Positions 26,565 to 36,820 are shown, counted from the first letter of the stretch. The stretch is 64,000 bases of DNA from Tengunoibacter tsumagoiensis (GCF_003967535.1 NZ_BIFR01000001.1:3843001-3907000); one strand, 5' to 3'. A program made the numbers and translations. The notes: a model not told the origin generated them from the letters alone.

Positions 26565-27560
26565 TCAAGAGATAAGACCACCCAGGAACAGTCCTCGGGC
26601 CATAATCTCACCCGCCAGTGCACAGACAACCACAAGATAAAGCATACCCGTTGCTGATTGGAAAGAGCGATCACGAATCAGCTTCCAGCTCAGTCCACCC
26701 AGAACCAGAGGCATCAGGAAGGCAACCAGAATACGAATCCAGCTAATTGCCCCTATACTCAACGGTGTCACAACAGGAGCACCTTCAGGCTTGACCTGAC
26801 CAGCGGGCGCCGATCCAGTTGTTGGAGTAGGCGTGACAACAGTGGTCGCAGGTGTTGTAGAGGTTGCAGCCTGATCAAATCCAAACAGAGCAGCAGGGCT
26901 AGCAATCAGTGCAAAAGCAATCTGAGCGACGATGGCGACAAGCACCAACGTTGTAGAGAACTGAAGAGGTTTCTCAGAGAGCGCGGGAGTGACAAGGTAC
27001 CAATGCCCCAACCACATCGCCGTCATAACACCACCAAGGGCAAAAGCAGCGGCAAAAAAGCCTGCAACCGTAAAGGCTCCTCCCAGGTTTCCTGCAACTA
27101 CAGGACGATAAATCATAGCCGTCACAAATAAGGTTGCTAGACCGGCCAGAACGGTTGCAATACCGCTCGCCAGACGAAGGATACGGATCACGCGCCCTTG
27201 AGGAGGCCGGACCGTTTCACCTTCTGCCTTCACCTCATCCTGTATGCCTGCATGCTTATCGAAGACAAGAAACAGACTATAGGGGATCAGCAGAAGGAAG
27301 AAGAGCAAGAGAGGCAGTGAGAGCGAGCCTGTCCAGGATTGATCCAGATGCTTAAACGTATGCAGCAGTTCAGGAGTAGAAAAATTCTGCTGCAAGAGAT
27401 AGGTCATACCGGCCAGGAATAGATAGATAAAAGCATAAGAGATCAGAAAACCGCGCTTCACTTCATTCCGCCAGTCGAGAAAAACCAGAACGCTTACAGC
27501 GCCAATGGAGACCTCGGCCATGACTATATACAAGGCTAAAGGTAACGTTTCTAGTCGCAT
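26565..27560 (-). CDS. Polytopic membrane protein, possibly DmsC/NrfD-like
   Basis: 331 aa with about eight hydrophobic segments starting at LPLALYIVMAEVSIGAVSVLVFL and including MWLGHWYLVTPAL in the middle, a motif with a conserved-looking His. A low-complexity Thr/Pro linker (about 230-262) divides the last spans. The layout recalls quinone-interacting anchor subunits such as DmsC, but I cannot assign it firmly and no partner iron-sulfur gene is nearby. It is transcribed divergently from the kinase-phosphatase gene. Confidence 0.6.
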   Translation of the reverse strand: MRLETLPLALYIVMAEVSIGAVSVLVFLDWRNEVKRGFLISYAFIYLFLAGMTYLLQQNFSTPELLHTFKHLDQSWTGSLSLPLLLFFLLLIPYSLFLVFDKHAGIQDEVKAEGETVRPPQGRVIRILRLASGIATVLAGLATLFVTAMIYRPVVAGNLGGAFTVAGFFAAAFALGGVMTAMWLGHWYLVTPALSEKPLQFSTTLVLVAIVAQIAFALIASPAALFGFDQAATSTTPATTVVTPTPTTGSAPAGQVKPEGAPVVTPLSIGAISWIRILVAFLMPLVLGGLSWKLIRDRSFQSATGMLYLVVVCALAGEIMARGLFLGGLIS

Positions 27561-27775
27561 GATATCCTTGTCCTTTGATTGCTTCTTTCAGGATAGGTCA
27601 GGGGAAAAAACTTTACAAGACCTGTGCAGATTATACATCTCCCGTTCGCACATGACAACGTATCGATTCAGGCAGCATGAAGCTCTCCGCTTCTGCCGAC
27701 AGGGAATTTCTGCCAATCCGATTATAGGACAAACAGACTGGGCAAAAGAAGAGCGGTCTGCTCATGATACACGTA

Positions 27776-27804
27776 TTGACAGACGCTTGCTCATAATCTA
27801 CACT
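27776..27804 (+). promoter_or_regulatory. Promoter of the kinase-phosphatase gene
   Basis: TTGACA (27776-27781), 17-nt spacer, TACACT (27799-27804), about 60 bp before the start codon at 27866. This is the only clear element in the 305-bp gap between the divergent genes at 27560 and 27866. Confidence 0.75.
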
Positions 27805-27865
27805 GAGGTCACAAAACTGACCTTACGAGAGAATCTGCTTAGTAGATTAAGATAAGAGAAAAGCC

Positions 27866-29746
27866 ATGCCACGTTGTCCCAACCCTCGCTGCCAGCGCGA
27901 TTATACTGCTGGAGATATGCAATGTAGCAACCCATTCTGCCAGTGCCTGCTGCCAGAAGCTATTGTAGCAGGTCGCTATCGCATTGAAACATTGATTGGT
28001 ATTGGGGGCATGGGAGCCGTCTATCGAGCCAGCGATACATTTGAGATGAAGCAGGTAGCTCTCAAGGTTCTGACGTTTACCAACCCTAACCTTGATCTGG
28101 AGACTGGTGTCGAACGTTTTCGTCGTGAGGCACGCTACGCTCATCAACTACACCATCCCAATATTGTGCCAGTGCTAAACTTTGGACAGGATAATAAGAT
28201 CCTCTACCTTGCGATGCCTCTGGTCACTGGCGGCACGCTAAAATCGCTTATGCATTCGGGACTGCCATTGCCACTCCAACAGATACAGCGTTATCTGAAT
28301 GAGCTCGCATCGGCCATCGATGCCATTCATCAACATCCACAGCAAATTATTCATCGCGACATTAAGCCCTCCAATCTGCTGCTTCATCAGGATGATGGGC
28401 GGCTGGTTGTCACTGACTTCGGCATTGCACGCGCCATTCAACAGGATAAACCTCTTACTCAACGTGGGTGGCAACTTGGGACAGAACACTATATGGCCCC
28501 CGAGCAAAGGCATGGAGAGGCTGAGCCAGCCAGCGATATCTATGCCATGGGGGTTGTCGCCTATCAGATGCTCACAGGTCTACTTCCATTTCAGGCAGCT
28601 ATTAAAAGCGTCAATGGTGAATTACCGACTCCAAGCGAGCTCAATTCAACATTACCAGCTACTATCGATGCGGTGATTTTGAAGGCAATGGAGATAGATC
28701 CCAGAGATCGCTATCATTCAGCCCGGGCATTTATAGCAGAGCTGAATAGCGCGATTGATGCTGAAGAGCACCTCTGGAGCGCACCAACAATTGCAGTTCC
28801 TATCGATCAGACGATTAGCCCCAAAACAGAGGCCAATGTCATCGTACGGACCGTTCTACCAGACAATCCCTGTACACAATGTGGACGAGAGAACAGACTC
28901 AGCTCTCGCTTCTGTCGCTATTGTGGCAATGGTCTCGCCAAAACGTCACCAATGGTTGAAGAAACCTGCCAGATCGGCTATGTCAGCGAGACGGGTCGCC
29001 ACCTTCATGATAATGAAGATATGATGTTAGTGGTGCAAGGGTTATGTATTACCCTTACGCCACCGCCACATCCTTTTGGACTCATTGCTGTGGCTGATGG
29101 TTTACGAGGTCCTCAGGGAAGAGCGGTAGGCGGCCAGGAGGCCAGCCATCTTGCCATTGAAACAATCACAGATGTCCTGTTACCCTTACTATCGCCTCCG
29201 CCACGCACACAACTCTCCCATACGCCCTCGCTTCCAGCAGGCAGTCTGAGCACGCTCCCCATCCGTAAAATACCTCCCGATACTATCATCGAGCAATGGC
29301 TCAGAGATGCTGTGCGCCAGGCCAACCATGTGATCTACCACTGTAATGCCGATTATGAAACCGAACGTGCAAGTACACTGACAGTCGGACTCCTCTACAA
29401 GCGGCAGATCTACCTGACCAGTTATGGCGATAGCCGAGCCTATCGCTACAATAAGCACCAGGGCCTACAGCTCCTGACACAGGATACGCTGACAGCGCAA
29501 CAGCAGACAGGGTATCTTGGACAGAGCTACCATATCGAGATCAAATCAACCTGTAAACAGGTTGACGTGGATGATCTCATTTTGCTCTGCACCGATGGCA
29601 TCTGGAACGCGCTCGATGATCTATCTATTCAACGACTTCTGGAGGTTGGTGGCGATCCACAACTGCTGGCACTTAAGCTCGTTGAAGCTGCTAATCGGGT
29701 TGCAGGGAATGAAAATATTAGTGCCATCGTGGTACGTGTACAGTGA
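27866..29746 (+). CDS. Ser/Thr protein kinase fused to PP2C-type phosphatase with zinc ribbons
   Basis: 626 aa. Residues 4-27 form a small zinc ribbon (CPNPRC...CSNPFC). A Hanks-type kinase follows: glycine loop IGIGGMGAVYRA, Lys67, catalytic HRDIKPSN (Asp165), DFG (Asp184), and GTEHYMAPEQ. A second zinc ribbon (Cys336, 339, 350, 353) links to a PP2C/PPM phosphatase-like domain (about 368-626): RHLHDNEDMM, VADGLRG, YGDSRAYR, LCTDGIWN and NENISAIVV. There is no membrane segment, so it should be cytosolic. Kinase and opposing phosphatase in one chain suggests a self-resetting switch; this is inference. The last metal motif reads GNENISAI where GxDN is usual. Confidence 0.9.
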   Translation: MPRCPNPRCQRDYTAGDMQCSNPFCQCLLPEAIVAGRYRIETLIGIGGMGAVYRASDTFEMKQVALKVLTFTNPNLDLETGVERFRREARYAHQLHHPNIVPVLNFGQDNKILYLAMPLVTGGTLKSLMHSGLPLPLQQIQRYLNELASAIDAIHQHPQQIIHRDIKPSNLLLHQDDGRLVVTDFGIARAIQQDKPLTQRGWQLGTEHYMAPEQRHGEAEPASDIYAMGVVAYQMLTGLLPFQAAIKSVNGELPTPSELNSTLPATIDAVILKAMEIDPRDRYHSARAFIAELNSAIDAEEHLWSAPTIAVPIDQTISPKTEANVIVRTVLPDNPCTQCGRENRLSSRFCRYCGNGLAKTSPMVEETCQIGYVSETGRHLHDNEDMMLVVQGLCITLTPPPHPFGLIAVADGLRGPQGRAVGGQEASHLAIETITDVLLPLLSPPPRTQLSHTPSLPAGSLSTLPIRKIPPDTIIEQWLRDAVRQANHVIYHCNADYETERASTLTVGLLYKRQIYLTSYGDSRAYRYNKHQGLQLLTQDTLTAQQQTGYLGQSYHIEIKSTCKQVDVDDLILLCTDGIWNALDDLSIQRLLEVGGDPQLLALKLVEAANRVAGNENISAIVVRVQ

Positions 29747-29776
29747 TAGCTCTCCTCTGGATCGCATGAAAAAGGT

Positions 29777-29827
29777 CAGGGTCGTGTATTTATACAATCT
29801 GACTGCTTGTATGAATACACGACCCTG
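29777..29827. terminator. Long bidirectional terminator hairpin
   Basis: A 21-bp stem with one G-U pair runs from CAGGGTCGTGTATT (29777-29790) through TATACAA to its complement at 29807-29827, with a 9-nt loop. A run of A bases (29769-29773) gives a U-tract on the minus side. It separates convergent genes. Confidence 0.85.
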
Positions 29828-29864
29828 CCCCTCTCTGTGCTGATACTTATCTTACAGGCGGCCA

Positions 29865-32006
29865 CTATCCTACAGCTAACAGCCAGCAGCGTAGAATCTC
29901 TGCCACGCTCCAGGCTTGTGCAAAGCAACCTCCCATGGTAAAAGGAGCTTCGGGCTCAACAACCTCACCAAGAGTGCCCAGGCAGTTCTCCCATAACGCC
30001 TCTACGAGAGGCCGAAGCAAAGGAATCAAGGCCGTACGGTCATTATAAAGGCGCAGATGAACATCCAGATAGGGGCCAAGCAGCCAGGGCCAGACGGTCC
30101 CTTGATGATAGGCCCCATCTCGTTGATGACGATCACCATGAAAATGATTCTGATAAGCCGGATCTGTAGGGCTCAGAGTACGCAGGCCCAAAGGTGTAAG
30201 AAGGTGCTCAGTAACCTGTTGAAACAGACGGGTTGTCTGGCTATCGGAGAGAAGATCAGTGGTCAGCGAAGCTGCAAACAATTGATTGGGACGTAGAGAG
30301 GCATCGTTGCGACCAGGCTCACCATCGACATCCACCACATCATAAAGATAGCCTCCTTCCTCATACCAGAAGCGAGACGCAAAGTTCTGGCGTACTTGAT
30401 GGCGCAAGCGGCTATAGAGCGTTGCATCAATTGAGAGATGCACTGCCCAGTATTCCATCGCACATAAGGCATAATACCAGAGAGCATTAATCTCTACTGG
30501 CTTCCCACGTCGCGGTGTCACCACCCAATCATCAACCCTGGCATCCATCCAGGTAAGCTGCACTCCTGGAGCACCTGCGTGCAACAGACCATCGCCAGAA
30601 TCAAGACCAATACCGTAATCAGTACCATCAATATGGTGTTGAATACAGCTCTGTAGTGCTGGAAAAAGTTCTTTGAGAAGTTGCCAATCGGCAGTTTTAG
30701 CAACGTAGAGATCAAGGGCACGAAAGAGCCAGAGGGTTGCATCAACAGTATTGTAGGCTCGCTCTTCACCGCTATCAGCAAATCTATTAGGGATTAATCC
30801 ATTCTGCATAAATGAAACAAAGGCTTTCAACAGACCTCGCGCCTCACTATACCGCCCCGTATAGAGAAACAGACCGGGCAGAGAGATCATGCTATCGCGT
30901 CCCCAGTCGGTAAACCAGGGATATCCTGCGATAACCGTTTTGCGATCAGGCGACAGGCGCAATGGAGTTTTAGCGGCTGAATAATCTGGACGAGCCACAA
31001 TAAATTGATCAGCAGCCAGTACCAGACGCGCATGCACAGGATCGGCGACCTGAAGATTATCAATGGACCGATCAGCAACGGCGAGAATCTGACGGACCCG
31101 ACGCTGATGGCGCATGAGAGCCTGAGCAATAGCAGTCTCATGTTGCTGCGTCCCAAAATCATTGGATAGGTGAGGCTCAGAAGATAATACTAATGTCTTA
31201 CGAATACCCGGCTGAAGAGTCAGTTGAAAATGGCCGGGCTGATAGACATCTTCACTTGCAGGCAGGCCTCGTTCGGCATCGCGACGATGCCAGATATGCC
31301 AGTACCAGAGCCCCCCGGGGGTAAATGTTGCCGTAGGATCAGCAATGAGTTGAAATGGGACAGCCTCCACAAATGCACGCACCATACATCGATTGGGCTG
31401 GCTTTCAACGAGAAAATGCCAATCATTGGAGCCGATAGTAGTGCTATGATAATCCCTGGTAAGACAAAATGGAGCAAGAGTCAGCTTGATTGTATGATCA
31501 ATACGTTCGGGATGAGCAGAATCATCGTCCTGGAAAGCCCCACGCAATGTATACTGGACATAGGTCGTATTCTGACCATACTCCATCCAGATCCGCTTCT
31601 CCAGGCTAAGCGTCTCATTGAGCCGATAGACAAAACAAGGGATATCCCCTTCTAGACTAACCATCTCTAATAAAGATGCCCCATGAGGATCAAGAATACC
31701 ACCTTGATATTCATTTACCCCTAACTGAAGCATCTGTCCATCAGGAAGAGCTACCGTTTCATCAACCTTTGTCACAAGAACCGTCCGCTCTACTGGCGGA
31801 TGCAAAGAAGCAACCAGAAGCCCATGATATGAGCTTGTGGTTGCTCCAACAAGCGATCCAGCGGCATAACCACCCAGACCATTCGTCACCAGCCATTCTA
31901 GATCCAGGCTAGCTTGAACATTCTGACAGACCTCGGGGCCAAGCTGAAGGTGCCAGGCATTGGCAAACTGCGGCTGTCGCAATGTGGTATTTTTTTCCAA
32001 GAGCAT
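29865..32006 (-). CDS. Amylo-alpha-1,6-glucosidase (glycogen debranching enzyme)
   Basis: 713 aa. An N-terminal glycogen-debranching domain is present (LEWLVTNGLGGYAAGSLVGATTSSYHGLLVASLHPPVERTVLV split over residues 36-78) and a C-terminal alpha/alpha-toroid catalytic domain with PWFTDWGRDSMISLPGLFLYTGR, VDATLWLFRALDLY, the TWMDARVDDWVVTPRRGKPVEINALWYYAL region and GTVWPWLLGPY. This architecture is the bacterial/archaeal GDE type that releases glucose at alpha-1,6 branch points of glycogen. No signal peptide. It is convergent with the kinase-phosphatase gene, and no other glycogen gene is adjacent. Confidence 0.92.
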   Translation of the reverse strand: MLLEKNTTLRQPQFANAWHLQLGPEVCQNVQASLDLEWLVTNGLGGYAAGSLVGATTSSYHGLLVASLHPPVERTVLVTKVDETVALPDGQMLQLGVNEYQGGILDPHGASLLEMVSLEGDIPCFVYRLNETLSLEKRIWMEYGQNTTYVQYTLRGAFQDDDSAHPERIDHTIKLTLAPFCLTRDYHSTTIGSNDWHFLVESQPNRCMVRAFVEAVPFQLIADPTATFTPGGLWYWHIWHRRDAERGLPASEDVYQPGHFQLTLQPGIRKTLVLSSEPHLSNDFGTQQHETAIAQALMRHQRRVRQILAVADRSIDNLQVADPVHARLVLAADQFIVARPDYSAAKTPLRLSPDRKTVIAGYPWFTDWGRDSMISLPGLFLYTGRYSEARGLLKAFVSFMQNGLIPNRFADSGEERAYNTVDATLWLFRALDLYVAKTADWQLLKELFPALQSCIQHHIDGTDYGIGLDSGDGLLHAGAPGVQLTWMDARVDDWVVTPRRGKPVEINALWYYALCAMEYWAVHLSIDATLYSRLRHQVRQNFASRFWYEEGGYLYDVVDVDGEPGRNDASLRPNQLFAASLTTDLLSDSQTTRLFQQVTEHLLTPLGLRTLSPTDPAYQNHFHGDRHQRDGAYHQGTVWPWLLGPYLDVHLRLYNDRTALIPLLRPLVEALWENCLGTLGEVVEPEAPFTMGGCFAQAWSVAEILRCWLLAVG

Positions 32007-32464
32007 CTTTACTTTTTCCTCTGTGAAATTTCACGAAAAACGACACTAGCGACAACGGTATGCTTAGATGGTTCCAAATCCCTATGATATTGACTATCAT
32101 CTACCTATTTTCTTAAAAGATTGTCCAAAAACCATTCTTTTCAATTATACAGCTAGAGAGCAGGTCGCTCCCTCCCTCAGGAAGAAGCCTACAGCTTCTT
32201 GTCCTGAGGTCAGTGCGGATAGGACCGCAAGTTGGTGGCAGGCTCTCAAGCATGAAACACGGTCAGTCTGCAATGGATAGACGGGCGGTTAAACTAACAT
32301 ACTTCGCTGTAAGGGCCCTACCACCAGATGTGTTTCTATACACCCTTTACTCCATGGACAAACGAATCTGATACTGCTGCGCTCTCTTTGAGCACGCATC
32401 AACCAATGAAGAAGGACTCATTCTATGACTACTCAATAGTACTGTTTTATAACTATTAATAGCC
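32007..32464. other. Intergenic region with one strong hairpin
   Basis: No gene is supported. CCTCAGGAAGAAGC (32175-32188) pairs with GCTTCTTGTCCTGAGG (32194-32209) with a small bulge. It may be a remnant end of an IS200/IS605-like element or part of a 3' UTR; neither is proven. Confidence 0.4.
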
Positions 32465-33628
32465 CTATTTACGGAGAGCTTCGCGCATACGTTTGATAGC
32501 CAGACGTAAACGCTCTTCAGATTCAGTAATGGAGATGCGCAGATATCCCTCACCAGCGGGTCCAAAGTTGGTGCCTGGGGTAACAAAGACGCCTGTCTCT
32601 TCAAAGAGCCAGTTGGCAAATTCACGCGAGGTATAGCCTGTGGGGACATGAGCCCAGACATACAGTCCAGCCTGAGGCTTTTCAGCCTGCAAACCCAGCT
32701 CATTGCAGCCCTCCACCAACAGATCGCGCCGCCGCTTATAGATGGCATTGCGCTGTTCAAGCCAACTGGACGGGAGCTGAAGCGCCTCGATAGCCGCATA
32801 TTGTACAGGGCGAAAGATGCCGCTATCAATATTGCTCTTCAAACGTCCAACGGCATCCACCAGTTGTGGATTACCTACTAACATTCCAATGCGAAAACCC
32901 GCCATATTATATGTTTTGCTCAATGAATGCAGTTCAACCGCCACTTCACTGGCCCCTGGAATCTGAAGAATACTCATGGGGCGAAAATCTTCAAAATAGA
33001 CCTCGGCATAAGCCATATCGTGGATGATTGCCAACTGATGACGATGAGCAAATTCAACTACCTCTTCAAAAAACGCTCGATCAGCACTGGCGGCGGTAGG
33101 ATTATTGGGATAGTTAAGCCAGAGGAGACGCGCTCTTGCAATAATCTCAGCAGGAATAGCTGTAAGATCAGGAAGATACCGATTAGCTTCACGTAAAGGG
33201 AGAAAATAAGGTTGTGCTCCGAGGGTAGTGCTACCAGTAACATACACAGGATAGTAGGGATCTGGAATCAGGGCGATATCGCCAGGATTAAGCACCGACT
33301 GAGCAGCATAAGCCAGCCCTTCTTTTGAACCTAGAAGCGGAAGAATATCACGCTCAGGAGTAAGCTGCACGCCAAAACGGTGTTCAAACCAATCTGCAAT
33401 CGCCTCATGAAGTGCATACATGCCCCGGTATTCAGGGTAACGATGATTTACGGGATCCTGTAATGCAGACCAGAGCCGCTCAAGTACTGCCGGAGGAGCT
33501 GGAAGATCCGGGTCACCCATTGAGAGCGAGATCACATCCACACCTGCCGCCTGCCGATCGGCAATCTTTTTCTTGGCATCGGCAAAATGATAGGGAGGAA
33601 GATTATTAATCAAACGAGACAACTGCAT
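32465..33628 (-). CDS. Class I/II aminotransferase, LL-diaminopimelate-aminotransferase-like
   Basis: 387 aa, PLP-dependent fold type I. It shows ISLSMGDPDLPAPPAVL, YPEYRGMYALHEAIADWF, SKEGLAYAAQSVLNPGD, LWLNYPNNPTAASA, the Asp-Tyr type IIHDMAYAEVYFED and the PLP-lysine motif HSLSKTYNMAGFRIG. This is the pattern of DapL-like enzymes and related alanine/aspartate transaminases in Chloroflexota and Firmicutes, but the substrate cannot be fixed by motif alone. AAGGTAAGGTAGCGT precedes the ATG. It lies 75 nt downstream of polA on the same strand and may share its transcript. Confidence 0.85.
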   Translation of the reverse strand: MQLSRLINNLPPYHFADAKKKIADRQAAGVDVISLSMGDPDLPAPPAVLERLWSALQDPVNHRYPEYRGMYALHEAIADWFEHRFGVQLTPERDILPLLGSKEGLAYAAQSVLNPGDIALIPDPYYPVYVTGSTTLGAQPYFLPLREANRYLPDLTAIPAEIIARARLLWLNYPNNPTAASADRAFFEEVVEFAHRHQLAIIHDMAYAEVYFEDFRPMSILQIPGASEVAVELHSLSKTYNMAGFRIGMLVGNPQLVDAVGRLKSNIDSGIFRPVQYAAIEALQLPSSWLEQRNAIYKRRRDLLVEGCNELGLQAEKPQAGLYVWAHVPTGYTSREFANWLFEETGVFVTPGTNFGPAGEGYLRISITESEERLRLAIKRMREALRK

Positions 33629-33703
33629 ACGCTACCTTACCTTTCACCATTCCCCCGCCTGGAGTAGATTGGAGTAGATACTCTGGGGCGGAGGATGAAT
33701 GCA

Positions 33704-36700
33704 TCAATTCAAGCCCACAGGCTCATCAACAAGAGATTCCGCTAGAGAGACGGGCTCAGCTTCATACCAGTTCCGACCAAGCTTCATCTCAATCTTAATC
33801 GGGACATTTAGCTCAGCAACCCCTTCCATCCGTTCTTTGATCAAGGGCTGCACGCGCTCAACCTCCTCCACAGGCACTTCAAAAACAAGTTCATCATGAA
33901 CCTGCAGAATCATCCTGGTCTTCAGATTCTGTGCATACAGATCATGCTGGATGCGCAGCATTGCAATCTTAATCAGATCGGCATTCGTGCCCTGAATGGG
34001 CATGTTGATCGCCTCACGCTCCAGAGCCTGCCGCTCAGTATGTGAAAGCGCATGCATCTCAGGAAAGAACCGTTTCCGACCATAGAGTGTATTGACATAG
34101 CCCTGGGAGCGCGCCTGCTGCAACGTACTGTCAACATAGCCCTTAATACTGGGAAAGGTCTCATGATAACGTCGAATAAAATCAGCTGACTCAGCATTCG
34201 TCATACCCGTTACCTGCGAAAGACCAAAGGCCGACTGACCATAGAGAGTCGCATAAACAACCGTTTTAGCCAGACGGCGTTGATCTTTTGTGACCTCCTC
34301 TACAGGCACGTTAAACAGCGAGGCGGCTGTAATTTTATGAATATCCTCATCAGATTTAAAAGCTTCAACCAGCCGAGGATCACCAATGATATGCGCCAGA
34401 ATACGCAGCTCGAACTGCGAATAATCAGCAGTCAGCAGCAGATAGCTGGGATCAGCAATAAAGGCGCGGCGAATCTGGCGACCAAGATCGGTGCGCACCG
34501 GAATATTCTGGAGGTTAGGATTGCTCGATGATAATCGTCCGCTCGATGCAATCGTTTGATTAAACGAGGTATGCACTCGCCCTGTCTGCTTGTCCACCAG
34601 TAATAAGAGTCCATCCACGTACGTTGACTTCAGCTTGGTCAACTGCCGATAGAGCGACAGGTGATCGGCGACTGGATGTTTCCCACGGAGGCTGTCAATC
34701 ACATCAGCATTCACCGAATACCCGGTCTTCGTCTTTTTCCCTGTGGGGAGCTTAAGCTCTTCAAACAAGACAACCGCCAGCTGTTTCGGAGAATTAATGT
34801 TAAAACGATGTCCAACGTCGGAGAAGATCAGCTCCTCCAATCGTGTGAGCTGGTCTTCCAATGCCTCACCAAACTGACTGAGAAAATCAGCATCCAGAGC
34901 GACACCATACATCTCCATCTGCATCAACACATGAATGAGTGGGAGCTCGATGCGATAATAGAGATCGAGCAGATTGTGTTGACGCAGCTCCTCCTCAATC
35001 GGTTCAACCAGCCGAAACGTCATATCGGCATCACTTCCAGCATAATCGGCAGCTTTGCGAATCGGAACCTGCGACATACTAATCATCTTGCTCCCAGTTC
35101 CGATAAGCTCAGAGATCGGTGTCATCACCACCCCTAACCGCTGAAAAGCTTGATCCTTCAAACCCACCCCTCGCCGACCAGGATCAGCCAGATACGCCCC
35201 CAACATAGTATCAAAGGCAAGGCCCTGAACATGTAAACCGACGCGTGCAAAGATCGCAAGATCATATTTTGCATTATGCATATACTTCTGAAGCGAGGCA
35301 TCTTCCAGCACAGGTCGAAGCTTCTCCACAACGAGTGGGAGAGGAAGCTGAGGTCCGGGCTCCTGCCCATCCGGGGTTATGCCATGACCAACGGGGAGAT
35401 AGTAAGCCTCACCAGGAGCCATCGCAAACGAGATTCCCACCAGATCAGAATGATGAGGATCATCAGAAGTGGTCTCAGTATCTAAAGCGAAACGGCCTGC
35501 ATTACGAAGACTCTGGACTAAAACGCGTAGCCCCTCCTCTGTATCCACAATCAATGTGTTCGTCTGGCCGGGTCGATTATCCTCTACAAAGAGCGCCGAG
35601 GCGGGCGTTGCAGGATCTGGCAGACGCAACTTACGCACAACCTCTGTATGAGGAACCTCCACGTCAAACAAGCTCAGTTGAAGGGGTTCTTCAGCAGGAG
35701 GTGGAACACTGGGTGAACTGGGAGAGACAGCCGCAGCCTCGGCCCTTACAGGATTGATCGCATGCGTGGTAGGAGAGATGGGCGGAAGCAGAATAGGGAC
35801 AACACCAAGCGGCGGAGCATACAACAGACTCTCTTGCTCCACCTCTGGTGAAAGATCAGCTACCAGAGCCTGTTCATCCGAAGCACGCTGATCAGGCACA
35901 GAGCTCTCAATGGCAGCAGAGCTCAGGCCCAGCTGCCGAAAGAGCGAAAGTGCTCGCTCGATCAGCGTGCGGAACTCTAGCTGACGGAAGAGCGTCACCA
36001 CATCTTCAGTCTTCACATGTGTCATACGGCAGGACGCTAAATCCAGCTGAACTGGAGCATCCAGCACAATCGTCGCAAGATACTTACTCTGACGAGCCTG
36101 ATCAGCGAATTCACGTAAAAGTTTCTGTTCCTTTGGCTTTAACTCATCCACATGAGCCAGTACCCCCTCCAGATCACCATACTCATTCAGGAGACGGCTG
36201 GCCGTCTTCTCGCCTACCCCTGGTACCCCTGGAATATTATCAGATTTATCCCCAATCAGACCTTTAAAATCAGGGAGTTTGTCTGGCGTGAAGCCATAGC
36301 GCTGCTGTACCTCAGCCTCATCGTACTCTACCACCTCAGAGATGCCGCGCTTGGCTACCTTCACCATCACCTGATCATTCACCAGTTGGAGCGTATCCAT
36401 ATCACCTGTGTAGATAATTGTCATCACATCAAGCTGCCGAGCCTGAACCGAGAGCGTTCCTAGCACATCATCGGCCTCAAAACCATCTTTCTCATAGATC
36501 TGAATCCCAAATGAGTGGACCACTTCACGGATACGAGCAAACTGCGAACGGAGATTATCAGGCAACGCAGGGCGATGTGCCTTGTAGGGGGCGTAAGCAG
36601 TGTGGCGAAAAGTAGGAGAAGGGCGATCAAACGTGACAGCAATATAATCTGGTTTCTCCTCCAGAAGCGCCTTCATCAGCATGGATGTGAAGCCAAAAGT

Positions 36701-36820
36701 CGCGTTCACCGGCTCACCTGCACTGGTCGAAAGGTCCTCTGGCACAGCATGAAAGGCGCGGTGAATGATGGCATGACCATCAATCAAAATGAGTCTTTTG
36801 CGTTTTGTCTCTTTTGTCAT
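33704..36820 (-). CDS. polA: DNA polymerase I
   Basis: 1038 aa, somewhat longer than E. coli Pol I (928 aa). A 5'-3' exonuclease domain (about 8-300: LILIDGHAIIHRAFHA, DGFEADDVLGTL, YTGDMDTLQLV, GLIGDKSDNIPGVPGVGEKTA) is followed by a Pro/Ser-rich linker (about 305-410). A 3'-5' exonuclease domain has intact-looking acidic residues (FALDTETTSDD, NAKYDLAIFA, AGSDADMTFRL). The polymerase domain has ADYSQFELRILAHI, RRLAKTVVYATLYG and LQVHDELVFEVP. Repair and Okazaki fragment processing are the known roles. The ATG at 36820 lacks a clear ribosome site. The extra length sits in the linker. Confidence 0.96.
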   Translation of the reverse strand: MTKETKRKRLILIDGHAIIHRAFHAVPEDLSTSAGEPVNATFGFTSMLMKALLEEKPDYIAVTFDRPSPTFRHTAYAPYKAHRPALPDNLRSQFARIREVVHSFGIQIYEKDGFEADDVLGTLSVQARQLDVMTIIYTGDMDTLQLVNDQVMVKVAKRGISEVVEYDEAEVQQRYGFTPDKLPDFKGLIGDKSDNIPGVPGVGEKTASRLLNEYGDLEGVLAHVDELKPKEQKLLREFADQARQSKYLATIVLDAPVQLDLASCRMTHVKTEDVVTLFRQLEFRTLIERALSLFRQLGLSSAAIESSVPDQRASDEQALVADLSPEVEQESLLYAPPLGVVPILLPPISPTTHAINPVRAEAAAVSPSSPSVPPPAEEPLQLSLFDVEVPHTEVVRKLRLPDPATPASALFVEDNRPGQTNTLIVDTEEGLRVLVQSLRNAGRFALDTETTSDDPHHSDLVGISFAMAPGEAYYLPVGHGITPDGQEPGPQLPLPLVVEKLRPVLEDASLQKYMHNAKYDLAIFARVGLHVQGLAFDTMLGAYLADPGRRGVGLKDQAFQRLGVVMTPISELIGTGSKMISMSQVPIRKAADYAGSDADMTFRLVEPIEEELRQHNLLDLYYRIELPLIHVLMQMEMYGVALDADFLSQFGEALEDQLTRLEELIFSDVGHRFNINSPKQLAVVLFEELKLPTGKKTKTGYSVNADVIDSLRGKHPVADHLSLYRQLTKLKSTYVDGLLLLVDKQTGRVHTSFNQTIASSGRLSSSNPNLQNIPVRTDLGRQIRRAFIADPSYLLLTADYSQFELRILAHIIGDPRLVEAFKSDEDIHKITAASLFNVPVEEVTKDQRRLAKTVVYATLYGQSAFGLSQVTGMTNAESADFIRRYHETFPSIKGYVDSTLQQARSQGYVNTLYGRKRFFPEMHALSHTERQALEREAINMPIQGTNADLIKIAMLRIQHDLYAQNLKTRMILQVHDELVFEVPVEEVERVQPLIKERMEGVAELNVPIKIEMKLGRNWYEAEPVSLAESLVDEPVGLN

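Noticed and set aside
27505-27855. 116-aa plus-strand open frame before the kinase gene
   Set aside because: Overlaps the divergent gene start and the kinase promoter; no ribosome site.
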